From NCBI GenBank assembly GCA_963816315.1, contig CAWFJZ010000032.1:248001-312000 (forward strand): a stretch of 64,000 nucleotides of DNA. Direction: 5' to 3'. This stretch comes from CADEEN01 sp963816315 (GTDB taxonomy: Bacteria; Pseudomonadota; Gammaproteobacteria; Burkholderiales; Burkholderiaceae_C). Positions 19,847-29,110 of the stretch are shown here, in pieces; position 1 is the stretch's first letter, and every line of letters begins with the position of its first letter. The position numbers and the translations under genes were made by a program. The notes beneath the pieces are model-generated. The model made no database searches, was not told the DNA's origin, and worked only from the letters and a program-made list of their open reading frames with translations.

Positions 19847-20466
19847 GTCGGATGTTTCTGGTACGCGTCCCACGCAGCGCGCAGGCTCACCGGCTCGAAG
19901 TGCGGATGTCGAAGGTGGCGATAGGCATGTTCTGCAACGAAAAAACCCACCGCCGCCGCCGGCGTGATCAGGTTGCAGAAGAACGACCACCACGGCCAAG
20001 GCGTCGTCGCATAGACGAGCAACGAAACGACGACCATGGCGATGAAATAGACCACCCAGGCAGCAGTCAATCGCCGCGCATAGGCACGCATCTCGGCCGT
20101 GAACACACGATGCACCTTCTCGCCCATCGCCACGATCAGCGGCGTGCTGCCGGCGCGCAGCGTGATGCCGAAGGTGAACGCGAGCGCCAGGTGGATGCCG
20201 GCGTGCTGCAGCACATAGAGGCGGTTCACGTCATCGACGCCACCGCGCGCGACGATCGTCACCAGCACGACCAGCGCCACCGCGCAGCCGAGCAAGACGC
20301 GCGGCTGCTTCGCGCGCCAGCCCGACCAGGCGGCCGCCGCGAGCAGCGGCCCGAACAGCGCGGCCACCGCCCAGGGATGGTTGCTGGCGTGGGTCATCAA
20401 CAGGTGCGAGGCCACCGCGTAGGCGGCCACCAAGGCCAGAGCAACGGCCACGCGCCAGCCGGTCAT
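19843..20466 (-). CDS. Multi-pass membrane protein of aryl-polyene clusters (COG4648-like)
   Basis: 207 aa with about six hydrophobic segments, for example VALALVAAYAVASHLL near the start and WVVYFIAMVVVSLLVYATTP near residue 140. The segments LYVLQHAGIHLALAFTFG and EHAYRHLRHPHFEPVS match the small membrane protein family that accompanies aryl-polyene acyltransferases and ligases. Its biochemical role is not known. The start is ATG 20466, 20 bases after the carrier-protein stop. The 3' end overlaps the ligase-dehydratase start. Confidence 0.72.
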   Translation of the reverse strand: MTGWRVAVALALVAAYAVASHLLMTHASNHPWAVAALFGPLLAAAAWSGWRAKQPRVLLGCAVALVVLVTIVARGGVDDVNRLYVLQHAGIHLALAFTFGITLRAGSTPLIVAMGEKVHRVFTAEMRAYARRLTAAWVVYFIAMVVVSLLVYATTPWPWWSFFCNLITPAAAVGFFVAEHAYRHLRHPHFEPVSLRAAWDAYQKHPT

Positions 20467-20486
20467 GCGGAGTCCGCCTTTGTGAG

Positions 20487-20789
20487 TCAGGTCTTGCGGT
20501 GCTGCGCCACGTGCGCCGTCAGGCTGCGCAGGTTGCGGAAGATCTGCTGGTTGTTCTCGTCGTCCGAGCGCAACTGAAAGCCGTAGCGGTGCGAGATTTC
20601 GAGCGCCACTTCGAGCACGTCGATCGAATCCAGCCCCAGGCCCTCGCCGAACAGCGGCGCTTCGGGGTCGATGTCGGCCGCCGCCATCTCGAGGTTCAGC
20701 GAGGTGACGAACAACTGCGCCATCTCGAGCTCCAGCGCGCGCTGGGCTTCGGTGGCTGAACCGGCGGGTGTGGAAGGCAACGCAGACAA
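20487..20789 (-). CDS. Acyl carrier protein
   Basis: 100 aa from TTG 20789, preferred because AGGGGA lies 5 bases upstream and because helix 1 (AQRALELEMAQLFVTSLNLE) must be included; ATG 20723 would cut it. The phosphopantetheine attachment site is in FGEGLGLDSIDVLEVALEI. It is the first gene of the long minus-strand operon and presumably carries the aryl-polyene intermediates. Only one carrier protein is visible in the cluster, whereas related clusters usually have two, so a second may lie left of the window. Confidence 0.85.
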   Translation of the reverse strand: MSALPSTPAGSATEAQRALELEMAQLFVTSLNLEMAAADIDPEAPLFGEGLGLDSIDVLEVALEISHRYGFQLRSDDENNQQIFRNLRSLTAHVAQHRKT

Positions 20790-20988
20790 AGTCTTCCCCT
20801 GGGATCGGCGCGGGATCGCGCTCTGAGTGTTGGCGTCCGCGAAATCATCCGGGTGCGGGAGCCACGAAACGAGAGCGCAAATTGTAGGTGTTGTGAGCGG
20901 CGGGCCGGGCCGGGCGACGGATGGGCCGGAACGCGCGAAGATTGATGGCGATGGCGCGTGTCGCGCTGACCGTACCGGGAGGTCTGCA
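20790..20988. promoter_or_regulatory. Divergent intergenic region between pigment operon and GFA gene
   Basis: About 200 bases separate the divergent carrier-protein and GFA genes. The long minus-strand pigment operon must be transcribed from here or just inside. A short AT-richer island (AAATTGTAGGTGTTGTGA, near 20879-20896) is the only promoter-like composition. I cannot define -35/-10 boxes with confidence. Confidence 0.35.
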
Positions 20989-21351
20989 ATGCACGAAGGC
21001 TCATGCCACTGCGGGGCGGTTCGATTGACCTTGCCGTCAACACCGCAGGTGGCCACGGATTGCAACTGCTCGTTGTGCCGGCGCATCGGTGGGCCGTGGG
21101 TCTATTTCGAGTTCGGCTCGGTGCGGATCGAGGGCCACCCGCAAGCCACCGCGGCCTACATCCAGGGCGACAAGACGCTGCGCACCATTCATTGCCGGAC
21201 TTGTGGCTGTGTGACGCACTGGGAGCCGCTGGCGCCAACTGCGGGCGCCAAGCATGGCGTGAACCTCGGCAACTTCGATCCTGCGCTCATCGCCTCGGTG
21301 CGGGCTCGTCGATTCGACGGCGCCGACACCTGGCAGTTCATCGACGAGTGA
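20989..21351 (+). CDS. GFA family zinc protein
   Basis: 120 aa, glutathione-dependent formaldehyde-activating enzyme fold. Zinc-binding cysteines are in GSCHCGAV, CNCSLCRR and HCRTCGCVTH. The start at 20989 has GGGAGG upstream. Members of this family are widespread, and few have proven formaldehyde chemistry, so the function is best left as a zinc-binding GFA-fold protein. It stands alone between the pigment operon and the SOS mutasome. Confidence 0.85.
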   Translation: MHEGSCHCGAVRLTLPSTPQVATDCNCSLCRRIGGPWVYFEFGSVRIEGHPQATAAYIQGDKTLRTIHCRTCGCVTHWEPLAPTAGAKHGVNLGNFDPALIASVRARRFDGADTWQFIDE

Positions 21352-21384
21352 CTCAAAACCGACTGGCGCAAAGCGGCCTGAATA

Positions 21385-21400
21385 CTGTATAAATACACAG
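21385..21400 (+). promoter_or_regulatory. LexA (SOS) box upstream of imuA
   Basis: CTGTATAAATACACAG matches the CTGT-N8-ACAG operator exactly, and a TATAAA stretch inside it could serve as the -10 element, so LexA would block transcription directly. It lies 54 bases before the imuA start. This is the expected control for imuA-imuB-dnaE2 cassettes. Confidence 0.9.
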
Positions 21401-21453
21401 CACTTCGCAGTGCCCCTGAAACCACGACCCACCCCACTTCACCGTCTGCCGCC

Positions 21454-22254
21454 ATGTGCAGCGCCGCCGCCGCTTTCCTTGCCTTTGCTGCCGATGCAGC
21501 TCGCCGCACGCCTGGCGCGCTGGCGCTGCCGCCGCTGTTGTCGTCGTCAGTCTGGCGGGGCGATCAGCTGGATCGCTCGGCCGCGGTCGGCGGCGATGGC
21601 GCGGCACCGCCGCGCGCCACCGGCCATGCCGCGCTCGACGCCGAGCTGCCTGGCGGCGGCTGGCCCACGGCCGGGCTGACCGAGCTGCTGCTGGCCGCGC
21701 CGGGCAGCGGCGAGCTGCGGTTGCTGGCGCCATCATTACGTGAGCGCTCGCTGTTGTGGATCGCACCGCCATTCCTGCCGTATGCACCGGCATTGGCCGC
21801 GCTCGGCATCGCGCTCGACCGCCTGACTGTCGTCACCCCCGACAGCGCCGCCGACGCCGCCTGGGCTGCCGAGCAAGCGCTGCGTTCGGGCGCGCTCGGC
21901 GCGGTGCTGTGGTGGGAGGCGCCCTCGGCGCGTGTGTCCACGCTGCCGGCGACGCTGCGCCGGCTGCACTTGGCGGCGATGGAAGGCCGCACGCCGCTGT
22001 TCGCATTGCGGCCGGCCGCCGTGCGCGCGCAGTCGTCGCCGGCGCCGCTGCGTCTGGCGCTCGAGCCGCTGGGCACTTCGCAACTCGCGGTCGATGTGTT
22101 CAAGCGCCGCGGCCCGCCGCTGGCCGCGCCGCTCGTGCTCACGTTGCCGGGGCCGGCGCTGTCGTCGCGCCGCCAGCGCCGCGCGGCGCCGACTGAACCC
22201 GAGGCCACCCACCATGCTGTGGTTCGCGCTCTACCTGCCCGCGCTGCCGCTTGA
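21454..22254 (+). CDS. imuA: Translesion synthesis-associated protein ImuA
   Basis: 266 aa. The core GHAALDAELPGGGWPTAGLT with LTELLLAAPGSGELRLLAPS is the degenerate RecA-like start of ImuA proteins, which lack a working Walker A motif. WIAPPFLPYAPALAALGI and GALGAVLWWEA follow as in the family. ImuA supports the mutagenic complex of ImuB and DnaE2 after DNA damage. It is the first gene after the LexA box and overlaps imuB by 41 bases. Confidence 0.85.
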   Translation: MCSAAAAFLAFAADAARRTPGALALPPLLSSSVWRGDQLDRSAAVGGDGAAPPRATGHAALDAELPGGGWPTAGLTELLLAAPGSGELRLLAPSLRERSLLWIAPPFLPYAPALAALGIALDRLTVVTPDSAADAAWAAEQALRSGALGAVLWWEAPSARVSTLPATLRRLHLAAMEGRTPLFALRPAAVRAQSSPAPLRLALEPLGTSQLAVDVFKRRGPPLAAPLVLTLPGPALSSRRQRRAAPTEPEATHHAVVRALPARAAA

Positions 22255-23829
22255 GGCCTGGCTGGCCACGGCCGCGGCCGATGACAGCGGCCAGCCGCGG
22301 CCCTGCTGCGTCGTCGAGGCGCGTCGCGTCGTCTTGGCCGATGCCGCGGCCGTGGCGCTCGGTGTCGAGGTTGGCATGAGCGCGGCATCGGCCGCGTCTC
22401 TTGTGGGTAGTGCCGCCAGCGCGGCGTCACTGGTCAGTGGTGAGCCGTCGCTGGGGGGCGGCCTGCACGTCTTCGAGCGCAGCGCCGCGCGCGAAGCGGC
22501 GCAGGTGCAGCGCCTGGCGCTGGCGTTGGCACGCTTCACGCCGTCGCTGGTGCTGCAAGCCGACGGCGTGCTGCTCGAAGTCTCGGCGTCGTTGCGCCTG
22601 TTCGGCGGTGCGCGCGCGTTGTGGCGCGCGGTGCGCGAGGCGGTGCGGGCGTGCAGTGTGCGGTCACTGCGCATGGCTGCAGCGCCCACGGCCACGGCGG
22701 CGGCGGTGCTGGCGCGCGCCGAGCCGGCGTCGCCGGCATTGCGGCGGCTCGATGTGCAGCAGCGCCTCGATGCCTTGCCGTTGCCCGCCGCCGCGCAGGC
22801 GTGGGGCATCGAGCCGCGGCTGCTCGAGCTGCTGCACGGCATCGGCTGCCGCACGCTCGGTGACGTGCGCATGCTGCCGCGCAGCGGGGCGCAGCGTCGC
22901 GGCGCGGCGGCGCTGCTGGCGGCGATCGCGCGGGCACACGGCCATGTGCCCGATCCGCAGGTTTGGTTCGAGCCGCCGCGCACGTTCGAGATGGGCTTGG
23001 AGCTGCTGCACCGCGCCGATGACGCCGCGATGCTCGTCTTCGCCACGCAGCGCCTGGTGCAGCCTCTGGCCGGCTGGCTGGCGCAACAGTGGCTCGCCGC
23101 GGCACGATTGACGCTGCTGCTGCGCCATGAAACCAGCGTGCGCCACGCGCTGCCCGACACCTGCATCGCCCTGGCCTTCGGCGACCCGACGCGCGACGCC
23201 GCGCAGATCCAGCTGTTGCTGCGCGAGCGCTTGCAGCGCACCGAGTTGCCCGCGCCGGTGTATGCGCTCGTGCTGCGACTCGATGAAGCGGTGAACCACG
23301 CCGGGCGCGAGGCCGCGCTGTGGCGTGACGCCGGCACGGGCAGCGGCGAAGCCGCACGCGCGCTGTTCGACCGCCTGGCCGCGCGGCTCGGCCCCGAGCG
23401 CGTGATGCGGCCGCTGCTCGTGGCCGACCATCGGCCCGAGCGGGCGATGAAGTGGGTGCTGCGCAGGAAAAAAACCTCCGTTCGCGCTGAGCTTGTCGAA
23501 GCGCTGCGGCGCGGTATCGACGTCCTGAGCTTTCGAAGGGCAAGCTCAGTGCGAACGGGTGCGGTCGTGCGAACGGCGTCCGCCCCACCTGGCTGTTGCC
23601 CGAGCCGCAACGCCTGCAAGAAGACGCCGCCTTCGGCCGCCCGCTGCACCAGGGCGCACCGCTCGTGCTGGCCAGCCGCGCCGAGCGCATCGAAGCCGGC
23701 TGGTTCGACGGCGCGCTGATCTCGCGCGACTATCACGTCGCACAGGCCAAAGACCAGCGCTGGCTGTGGGTGTTTCGAGAGCGGCGCGGCGATGCGGCGC
23801 ATTGGTATCTGCACGGCATCTTTGGATGA
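22214..23829 (+). CDS. imuB: Y-family polymerase-like protein ImuB
   Basis: About 535 aa. The start is MLWFALYLPALPLEAWL, with FTPSLVLQADGVLLEVSASL and RLFGGARALWRAVRE further on. ImuB lacks the acidic catalytic residues of true Y-family polymerases and works as the clamp-binding hub for ImuA and DnaE2. A short internal tandem (SAASAASLV twice, near residues 56-75) is unusual. After RPERAMKWVLRRKK the gene runs into a REP-type palindrome (23478-23558); the natural C-terminus (EAGWFDGALISRDYHVAQAK to WYLHGIFG) is only reached after a frame change. Either the insertion truncates ImuB or an indel hides an in-frame insertion. Confidence 0.85.
23478..23558. repeat. REP-type palindrome inside imuB
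   Basis: Imperfect inverted repeat of about 80 bases: left arm CCGTTCGCGCTGAGCTTG, right arm CAAGCTCAGTGCGAACGG. It belongs to the same family as copies at 24151, 26430 and 60870. It sits between the polymerase-like core and the C-terminal region of ImuB. Confidence 0.85.
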
Positions 23830-23835
23830 CGCACC

Positions 23836-26800
23836 GTGCCGCAACCCACCCACCCCAAGGCGCCGCGCCCGCGCCCGCCGCTCTCACCGCCGTCGCTGCT
23901 GCACGACGCGCTGCCGGCCTACGCCGAACTGCATTGCCGCTCGAACTTCAGCTTCCTCACCGGCGCGTCGCATCCGCAGGAACTCGTCGCACGCGCGGCG
24001 CAGCTCGGCTACACGGCCATCGCGATCACCGACGAATGTTCGGTCGCCGGCGTCGTGCGCGCGCATGAAGAAGCCAAGCGCCAGGCCGAGGCCGGCAATG
24101 CGATCCAGCTCATCATCGGCAGCGAGTTCACGCTGGAAGGTCCAGCACTCCCCGTTCGGGCTGAGCCTGTCGAAGCCCTTCGACAAGCTCAGGGCGAACG
24201 GCTTTCTTCCGATCATCCTGAGCTCGTCGAAGGACAAGCTCAGCCCGAACGGGGAACGCCCGGCTGCCGCATCGTCTTGCTCGCCCACAACCGCGAGGGC
24301 TACGCCAACCTGTGCGACATGATCACGCGCGCGCGGCTGCGCAGCGAAAAAGGCTCGTACCAAGCGACGACGAGCGACGTCGCCGACGGCATGCCCGATT
24401 GCAGCGCGCTCTTGATTCCGCGCCGCGACGACACGCCCGAAACCCTGCTCGCGCAAGCGCAATGGCTGCAACGCACGTTCGGCGATCGCGCTGGTATCGC
24501 CGTCGAGCTGCTGCTGTATGCCGACGATTCGCTGCTGGTCGAACACCTCGTGCCCGTCGCCGAACAAACCGGCGTGCCGCTCGTGGCCGCCGGCGACGTG
24601 CTGATGCACCAGCGCTCGCGCAAGGCGGTGCAGGACACGCTGACCGCGATCCGCCTGAAAACGCCGCTGGCCGATTGCGGCTATGCGCTCTTGCGCAATG
24701 CCGAACAACATCTGCGCTCGCGTCTGCGCCTGGTGCAGCTCTACCGCGCCGAGTGGTTGCACAACAGCGTCGAGATCGCTGCGCGTTGCCGCTTCAGCCT
24801 CGACGAGCTGCGCTACGAGTACCCGGCCGAGCTGGTGCCCGCCGGCCACACGCCGATCTCGTGGCTGCGCGTGTTGACCGGCATCGGCCTGAAGGAGCGT
24901 TATCCGCAAGGCGCGCCGACGAGCGTGCAAACGCAGATCGAGCGTGAGCTGCAAACTCGTCGAAGAGCTGCGCTACGAAGCCTTCTTCCTCACCGTGCAC
25001 GATGTCGTTCGTTTCGCGCGCGCGCAAGGCATCTTGTGCCAGGGCCGCGGCTCGGCGGCGAACTCGGCGGTCTGCTACTGCCTGGGCATCACCGAGGTCG
25101 ATCCGACGCAGACGACGCTCTTGTTCGAGCGCTTCATCAGCCGCGAGCGCAACGAGCCGCCGGACATCGACGTCGATTTCGAGCACGAGCGGCGCGAAGA
25201 GGTCATCCAGTACATCTACGGCAAGTACGGCATCCAGCGTTGCGCGCTCGCGGCGGCGCTGTCAACGTACCGCACGCGCGGCGCGGTGCGCGATGTCGGC
25301 AAGGTGCTCGGCTTGGACGAAGGCCCGATCGACGCCGTTGCGCGCTCGGTGCATTGGTTCGACAGCACCGAGCGCTTGCAGCGCGGCTTGCTCGAAGCCG
25401 GCCTCGACCCGAACGCGATGGTGGTGCAGCAATGGATGCAGCTCGTCACCACGCTGCAAGGTTTTCCGCGCCATCTGTCGCAGCATGTCGGCGGCTTCGT
25501 CATCGCGCGCGACAAGCTGAGTCGCCTGGTGCCGATCGAAAACGCCGCGATGGCCGACCGCCGCGTGATCCAGTGGGACAAGGACGATCTCGAGTCGCTG
25601 GGCCTGCTCAAAGTCGATGTGCTCGCCCTCGGCATGCTCTCCTGCATCCGCCGCGCGCTGGCCTTCATGACGCTGTGGCACGGCCAACCCTGGCGCATGC
25701 AGGACATCCCGCGCGAAGACCAAGCCACCTACGACATGGTGTGCAAGGCCGACACCGTCGGCACGTTCCAGATCGAAAGCCGCGCCCAGATGAGCATGCT
25801 GCCGCGCCTGAAACCGCGCACGCTGTACGACCTGGTGATCGAAGTCGCCATCGTGCGGCCGGGCCCGATTCAAGGCGGCATGGTGCATCCGTACCTGAAG
25901 CGGCGCGAGGCCAAGGCCGCGGGCCAGCAGCAACCGTCGAAGTACCCGGCGCTCGACGCCGCGCTCGGCCGCACGCTCGGCGTGCCGATTTTTCAGGAGC
26001 AGGTGATGCAGATCTGCAGCATCGCCGCCGGCTTCACGCCGGGCGAGGCGGATCAGTTGCGGCGCGCGATGGCGGCGTGGCGGCGCGACGGGCATGTCGA
26101 TCAGTTCGAGCAGCGCATCAAGGACGGCATGGCCGCAAAGGGCTACGACGCCGAGTTCGCCGACAGCATCTTCAAACAGATCTGCGGCTTCGGCGAATAC
26201 GGCTTCCCGGAAAGCCACGCCTACAGCTTTGCGCTGCTGGCCTACGTGAGCTCGTGGTTGAAGTGCCATGAGCCGGCGATCTTCGTCGCCGCGTTGTTGA
26301 ATTCGCAGCCGATGGGGTTTTATGCGCCAGCGCAACTGGTGCAGGACGCGAAGCGGCATGGCGTGGAAGTGCGGCCGGTCGATGTGAGTGCGAGCGATTG
26401 GGATTGCACGCTCGAACAGCGCAGTCCCCCCGTTCGCGCTGAGCCTGTCCTTCGACAAGCTCAGGATGATCGGGGCCCCGTGCGACCCGCGGTCCGACTG
26501 GGCCTGCGCATGATCAGCGGCTTCGCGCAAGCCAGCGCCGAGCGTGTGATGAGCGCACGCCGCATCAGCGCCTTCGCCGGCGTCGATGACCTCGCGCGCC
26601 GCGCGCAGCTCGACGGCCGCGACCTGCAAACCCTCGCCCACGCCGACGCGCTGCAATCGCTCGCCGGCCACCGCCGCCGCCAGCTCTGGAGCGCGGCAGG
26701 ACAAGGCCGCCCCGAAAAATCGCTGCTCGCCGACGCGCCGATCATCGAGCGCGCCAACGAACAACCCGACCTGTTCGAAGCCCCGGAAGGCGAAGCCATC

Positions 26801-27202
26801 GCGCTCGACTACGCCGCCACCGGCCTGACGCTGCGCCGCCACCCGCTCGCGCTGCTGAGAGAGCGCATCGCCCGCCGCGGCTGGCGCAGCGCCGAACAAC
26901 TGGCGCAGTTGAAAGACGGCGCTGCCGCCTGGGCCTGCGGCATCGTCACGATGCGCCAGCAACCCGAAACGGCCAAGGGCGTCATCTTCGTCACCCTCGA
27001 AGACGAAACCGGCAGCGTCAACATCATCGTCTGGCGCCACGTGCGCGAACGCCAGCGCCCGGCGCTGCTGCGCTCGCGCCTGCTCGCCGTGGCGGGGCAG
27101 TGGCAGAGCAAAGACGGCACGACACACCTGATCGCGCGGCGGCTGGTGGACATGACGCCGTGGTTGGGGGCGGTAGCGACCAGCTCGCGGGACTTTCATT
27201 GA
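23836..27202 (+). CDS. dnaE2: Error-prone DNA polymerase DnaE2
   Basis: About 1120 aa from GTG 23836, 6 bases after imuB. The PHP domain opens with YAELHCRSNFSFLTGASHP. The polymerase core has GILCQGRGSAANSAVCYCLG and PDIDVDFEHERREEV (catalytic aspartates), then FGEYGFPESHAYSFALLAY, and a C-terminal OB domain (GIVTMRQQPETAKGVIFVTL). The frame changes near 24955, between TQIEREL and KLVEELRYEAFFLTV. Two REP palindromes are translated within the gene: VRAEPVEALRQAQGE in the PHP domain (24151-24254) and VRAEPVLRQAQDDRG before the helix-hairpin-helix region (26430-26475). DnaE2 carries out mutagenic translesion synthesis under SOS control. Confidence 0.9.
24151..24254. repeat. REP-type palindrome pair inside dnaE2 (PHP domain)
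   Basis: Two units in tandem, from CCGTTCGGGCTGAGCCTG to CAAGCTCAGCCCGAACGGGG. They are in frame and add about 35 residues after GSEFTLEG and before GCRIVLLAHN, a position where DnaE2 proteins normally have only a short loop. Confidence 0.85.
26430..26475. repeat. REP-type unit inside dnaE2 (C-terminal part)
   Basis: Single unit starting CCGTTCGCGCTGAGCCTG and ending GCTCAGGATGATCGGGG. It is in frame between DWDCTLEQ and RLGLRMISGFA, again at a loop between domains. Confidence 0.85.
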
Positions 27203-27206
27203 GCGC
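27170..27206 (+). repeat. dnaE2 3' terminal sequence repeated at 34794-34830 (left copy)
   Basis: GCGGTAGCGACCAGCTCGCG and the following GGACTTTCATTGAGCG reappear at 34797-34830 with about three differences. This copy holds the natural last codons of dnaE2 (SSRDFH and stop). Confidence 0.7.
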
Positions 27207-27237
27207 CTCGGCCGGCCCCTCAGGCTCGACGTGAGCA

Positions 27238-28267
27238 ATGCGTGCAAACCACCGGTCGGCCATCCAGTGGGTGCTGTCGCTGCCGATCCCGCTGCGCCTG
27301 CTGCTGGCGGCGAAGCCGAACCTGGTGACGCCCGCGCTGCAGGTCGTGCACCGCGTACTCACGCGCTTTCTGCTCGAGCAGGCAGGGCTGAAGGCAGACC
27401 AGGCCGAGAGCGGCGCCGACCGATGAAGCGCTGCAGGCGGTGTTGCACAAGATCATCACCCGCACGATGAAGCTGCTCACACGCCGGGGTACATTGGTCG
27501 AAGAGCAGGGTGCGACGTACATGGCGGACGGCGACGATGCCGATTCGGACGACGTCCGCACGCTCAGGCCGTTGCAGGCCGCCGCGTGCACATACCGCAT
27601 CGCCTTCGGTCCGCGCGCCGGCCAAAAGGTGCTGACGCTGCAAGGCGTGATGCCAAGGGAGGCGGGCTTCAAACAGGCGCTGTGCGCCGACATGAACGGT
27701 TTCAGCCTCCATGCCGCCGTGCGCTGCGACGCCGAGGATCGCAGGTCGCTGGAGCAACTGTGCCGCTACATCACCCGCCCGGCGCTGGCCAACGAGCGCG
27801 TTCAATGCAACACCGCCGGGCAAGTGGTGCTCAAGCTGAAGACGCCCTGGCACGACGGCACCACGCACCTGGTGATGTCGCCGCTGGAGTTCATGCAGAG
27901 GTTGGCGGCGCTGATTCCCCGCCCGCGCTTGCACCTGATCCGCTTTCATGGGGTGCTGGCGCCCAACGCCCATCTGCGCGCGCAGGTGGTGCCACAAGAG
28001 CCGGTCGAGCCCGCCGACGCAGCGCAACCCGCCGCGTGCGAGCCAAACTGTACGCACCACAGGCCGGTGCGGCTGAGCTGGGCGCGGCTGCTCAAGCGCG
28101 TCTTCGAGATTGACCTCGAACACTGCCCGAACTGCGGTGGCGAGCTGAAGATCATCGCCGCGATCCTGGAGGCGCCCGTGATCGAGCGCATCCTCACGCA
28201 CCTGGGTCTACAGGCCCGTGCGCCGCCGCGTGCGCCAGGGCGTGGGCAGGCCCGGCAGGCGGCCTGA
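27238..28267 (+). pseudogene. IS91-family transposase remnant
   Basis: Two fragments in different frames. The first (from 27238) reads AIQWVLSLPIPLRLLLAAKP and LQVVHRVLTRFLLEQAGLKA; the second (frame change near 27425) reads LHKIITRTMKLLTRRGTLVE, LQAAACTYRIAFGPRAGQKV, LVMSPLEFMQRLAALIPRPR and the zinc-like CPNCGGELKII. The N-terminal zinc finger is missing, and so is the middle segment that carries the HUH catalytic histidines, because the fragments join directly where the family has roughly 100 more residues. It is therefore an internally deleted, inactive copy. It lies 36 bases after dnaE2 and opens the accessory segment. Confidence 0.8.
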
Positions 28268-28525
28268 CTTCGGCTCGACCTTCTGTACTCAGGCGGCCCG
28301 GCAATCGCGGCCAAGGGCCAGCTGCGCTTGGCGCTTACTCAGACGGGTCAAGGCAGCGCGATCGTCAGGGGTGACCCGTCGATGGCCCCAATGACCGACG
28401 GATTCTTCCGGGCCACCACTCAACTGGCCGCTGCCGACTCCACCGCCTTCGTCAAGACTGCCGATTGCCGTGCCTGGGGGGCAACAGACGCGGAAAAGGG
28501 CTTTTGAATTTCCTATCCTCCGGCC
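28268..28525. other. Non-coding tail of the IS91-type remnant
   Basis: About 250 bases without a convincing gene. The end, GAAAAGGGCTTTTGAATTTC followed by CTATCC, resembles the terminal region that follows this class of transposase gene, so the element probably ended close to 28522, directly before the GACCC repeats. I see no inverted repeats, as expected for IS91-type elements. Confidence 0.4.
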
Positions 28526-28565
28526 GACCCGACCCGACCCGACCCGACCCGACCCGACCCGACCC
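28526..28565. repeat. Tandem GACCC pentanucleotide array, 8 copies
   Basis: Eight perfect copies of GACCC in a row, exactly at the junction between the IS remnant and an amidohydrolase fragment. The array is long enough to vary in copy number by slippage. Confidence 0.95.
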
Positions 28566-28877
28566 GGCGCGCGGCGTTGACCAGCCGGGGTTTCAGGCGC
28601 TGCTCGCGATGGCGCGCAACGGCCGCACGGCGGTCAAGCTGTCGGGCTGGCAAAAGTTCTCGCGCGAGAGCCCGCCGTGGGACGACACGCGGCCCTTCGT
28701 CGATGCGCTGTTGCAAGCCTTCACGCTCGACGCATGCCTGTGGGCCAGCGACTGGCCCTTCCTGCGCGCGCCGCAGCGGCTCGACGTGGGGCGGCTGCTG
28801 CGGAACGCCGAGCGGCTGCTGCCCGATGCGGCCGATCGTCAGAAGCTGAGACGCCGCGGCGCTGGCCGGGGTTTTGA
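28566..28877 (+). pseudogene. Amidohydrolase (TIM-barrel metal hydrolase) C-terminal remnant
   Basis: GVDQPGFQALLAMARNGRTA, VKLSGWQKFSRES and DACLWASDWPFLRAPQRLDV form the C-terminal third of an amidohydrolase-2 family protein; the ending (TPRRWPGF) needs a frame change near 28848. The N-terminal two thirds and the metal-binding histidines are missing, cut at the GACCC array. It cannot be functional as seen. Confidence 0.7.
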
Positions 28878-28904
28878 GCCTCCGGCGAGCCGACTCCTTG
28901 TGCT

Positions 28905-29110
28905 GGTGTGGCGACACTAGCCGCAAACGCGACGGCGCGTGCACAGGCTTGGCAACATGCTTCGCATCGTCGTGCCGTTCACGCCCGGCGGCAGCAACGA
29001 CGCCAGAACGTGATCGTCGATAACAAGCTGAGCGCGGGCGGCTCGCTCGGCGCGGCAGAGTGGTACGCGCCAAGTCCGATGGCAGCGCTGCGCACATCAC
29101 CTCGAGTCGC
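28905..29110 (+). pseudogene. Bug/TctC solute receptor remnant
   Basis: A signal-peptide end (ATARAQAW), then LRIVVPFTPGGSNDA, then NVIVDNKLSAGGSLGA are consecutive pieces of a tripartite tricarboxylate receptor, but the ~45 residues that normally separate the second and third pieces are deleted and the frame is broken. It lies just after the amidohydrolase fragment, a common gene order in Burkholderiales, so both may be debris of one former catabolic operon. Confidence 0.6.

Noticed and set aside
17593..20577. Plus-strand open frame of 994 codons
   Set aside because: Antisense to the acyltransferase, ligase-dehydratase, membrane protein and carrier protein. Low-complexity Arg/Gln/His composition and no ribosome site.
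23478..26475. CRISPR array
   Set aside because: The repeated sequences are palindromic, unevenly spaced by kilobases or nested, and no regular spacers or cas genes occur. They are REP-type elements.
28526..28565. Coding repeat in a protein (RPDPTRPDPTRPDP)
   Set aside because: The frame through the array only joins IS tail sequence to an amidohydrolase fragment. There is no start site or intact domain, so it is a junction microsatellite.
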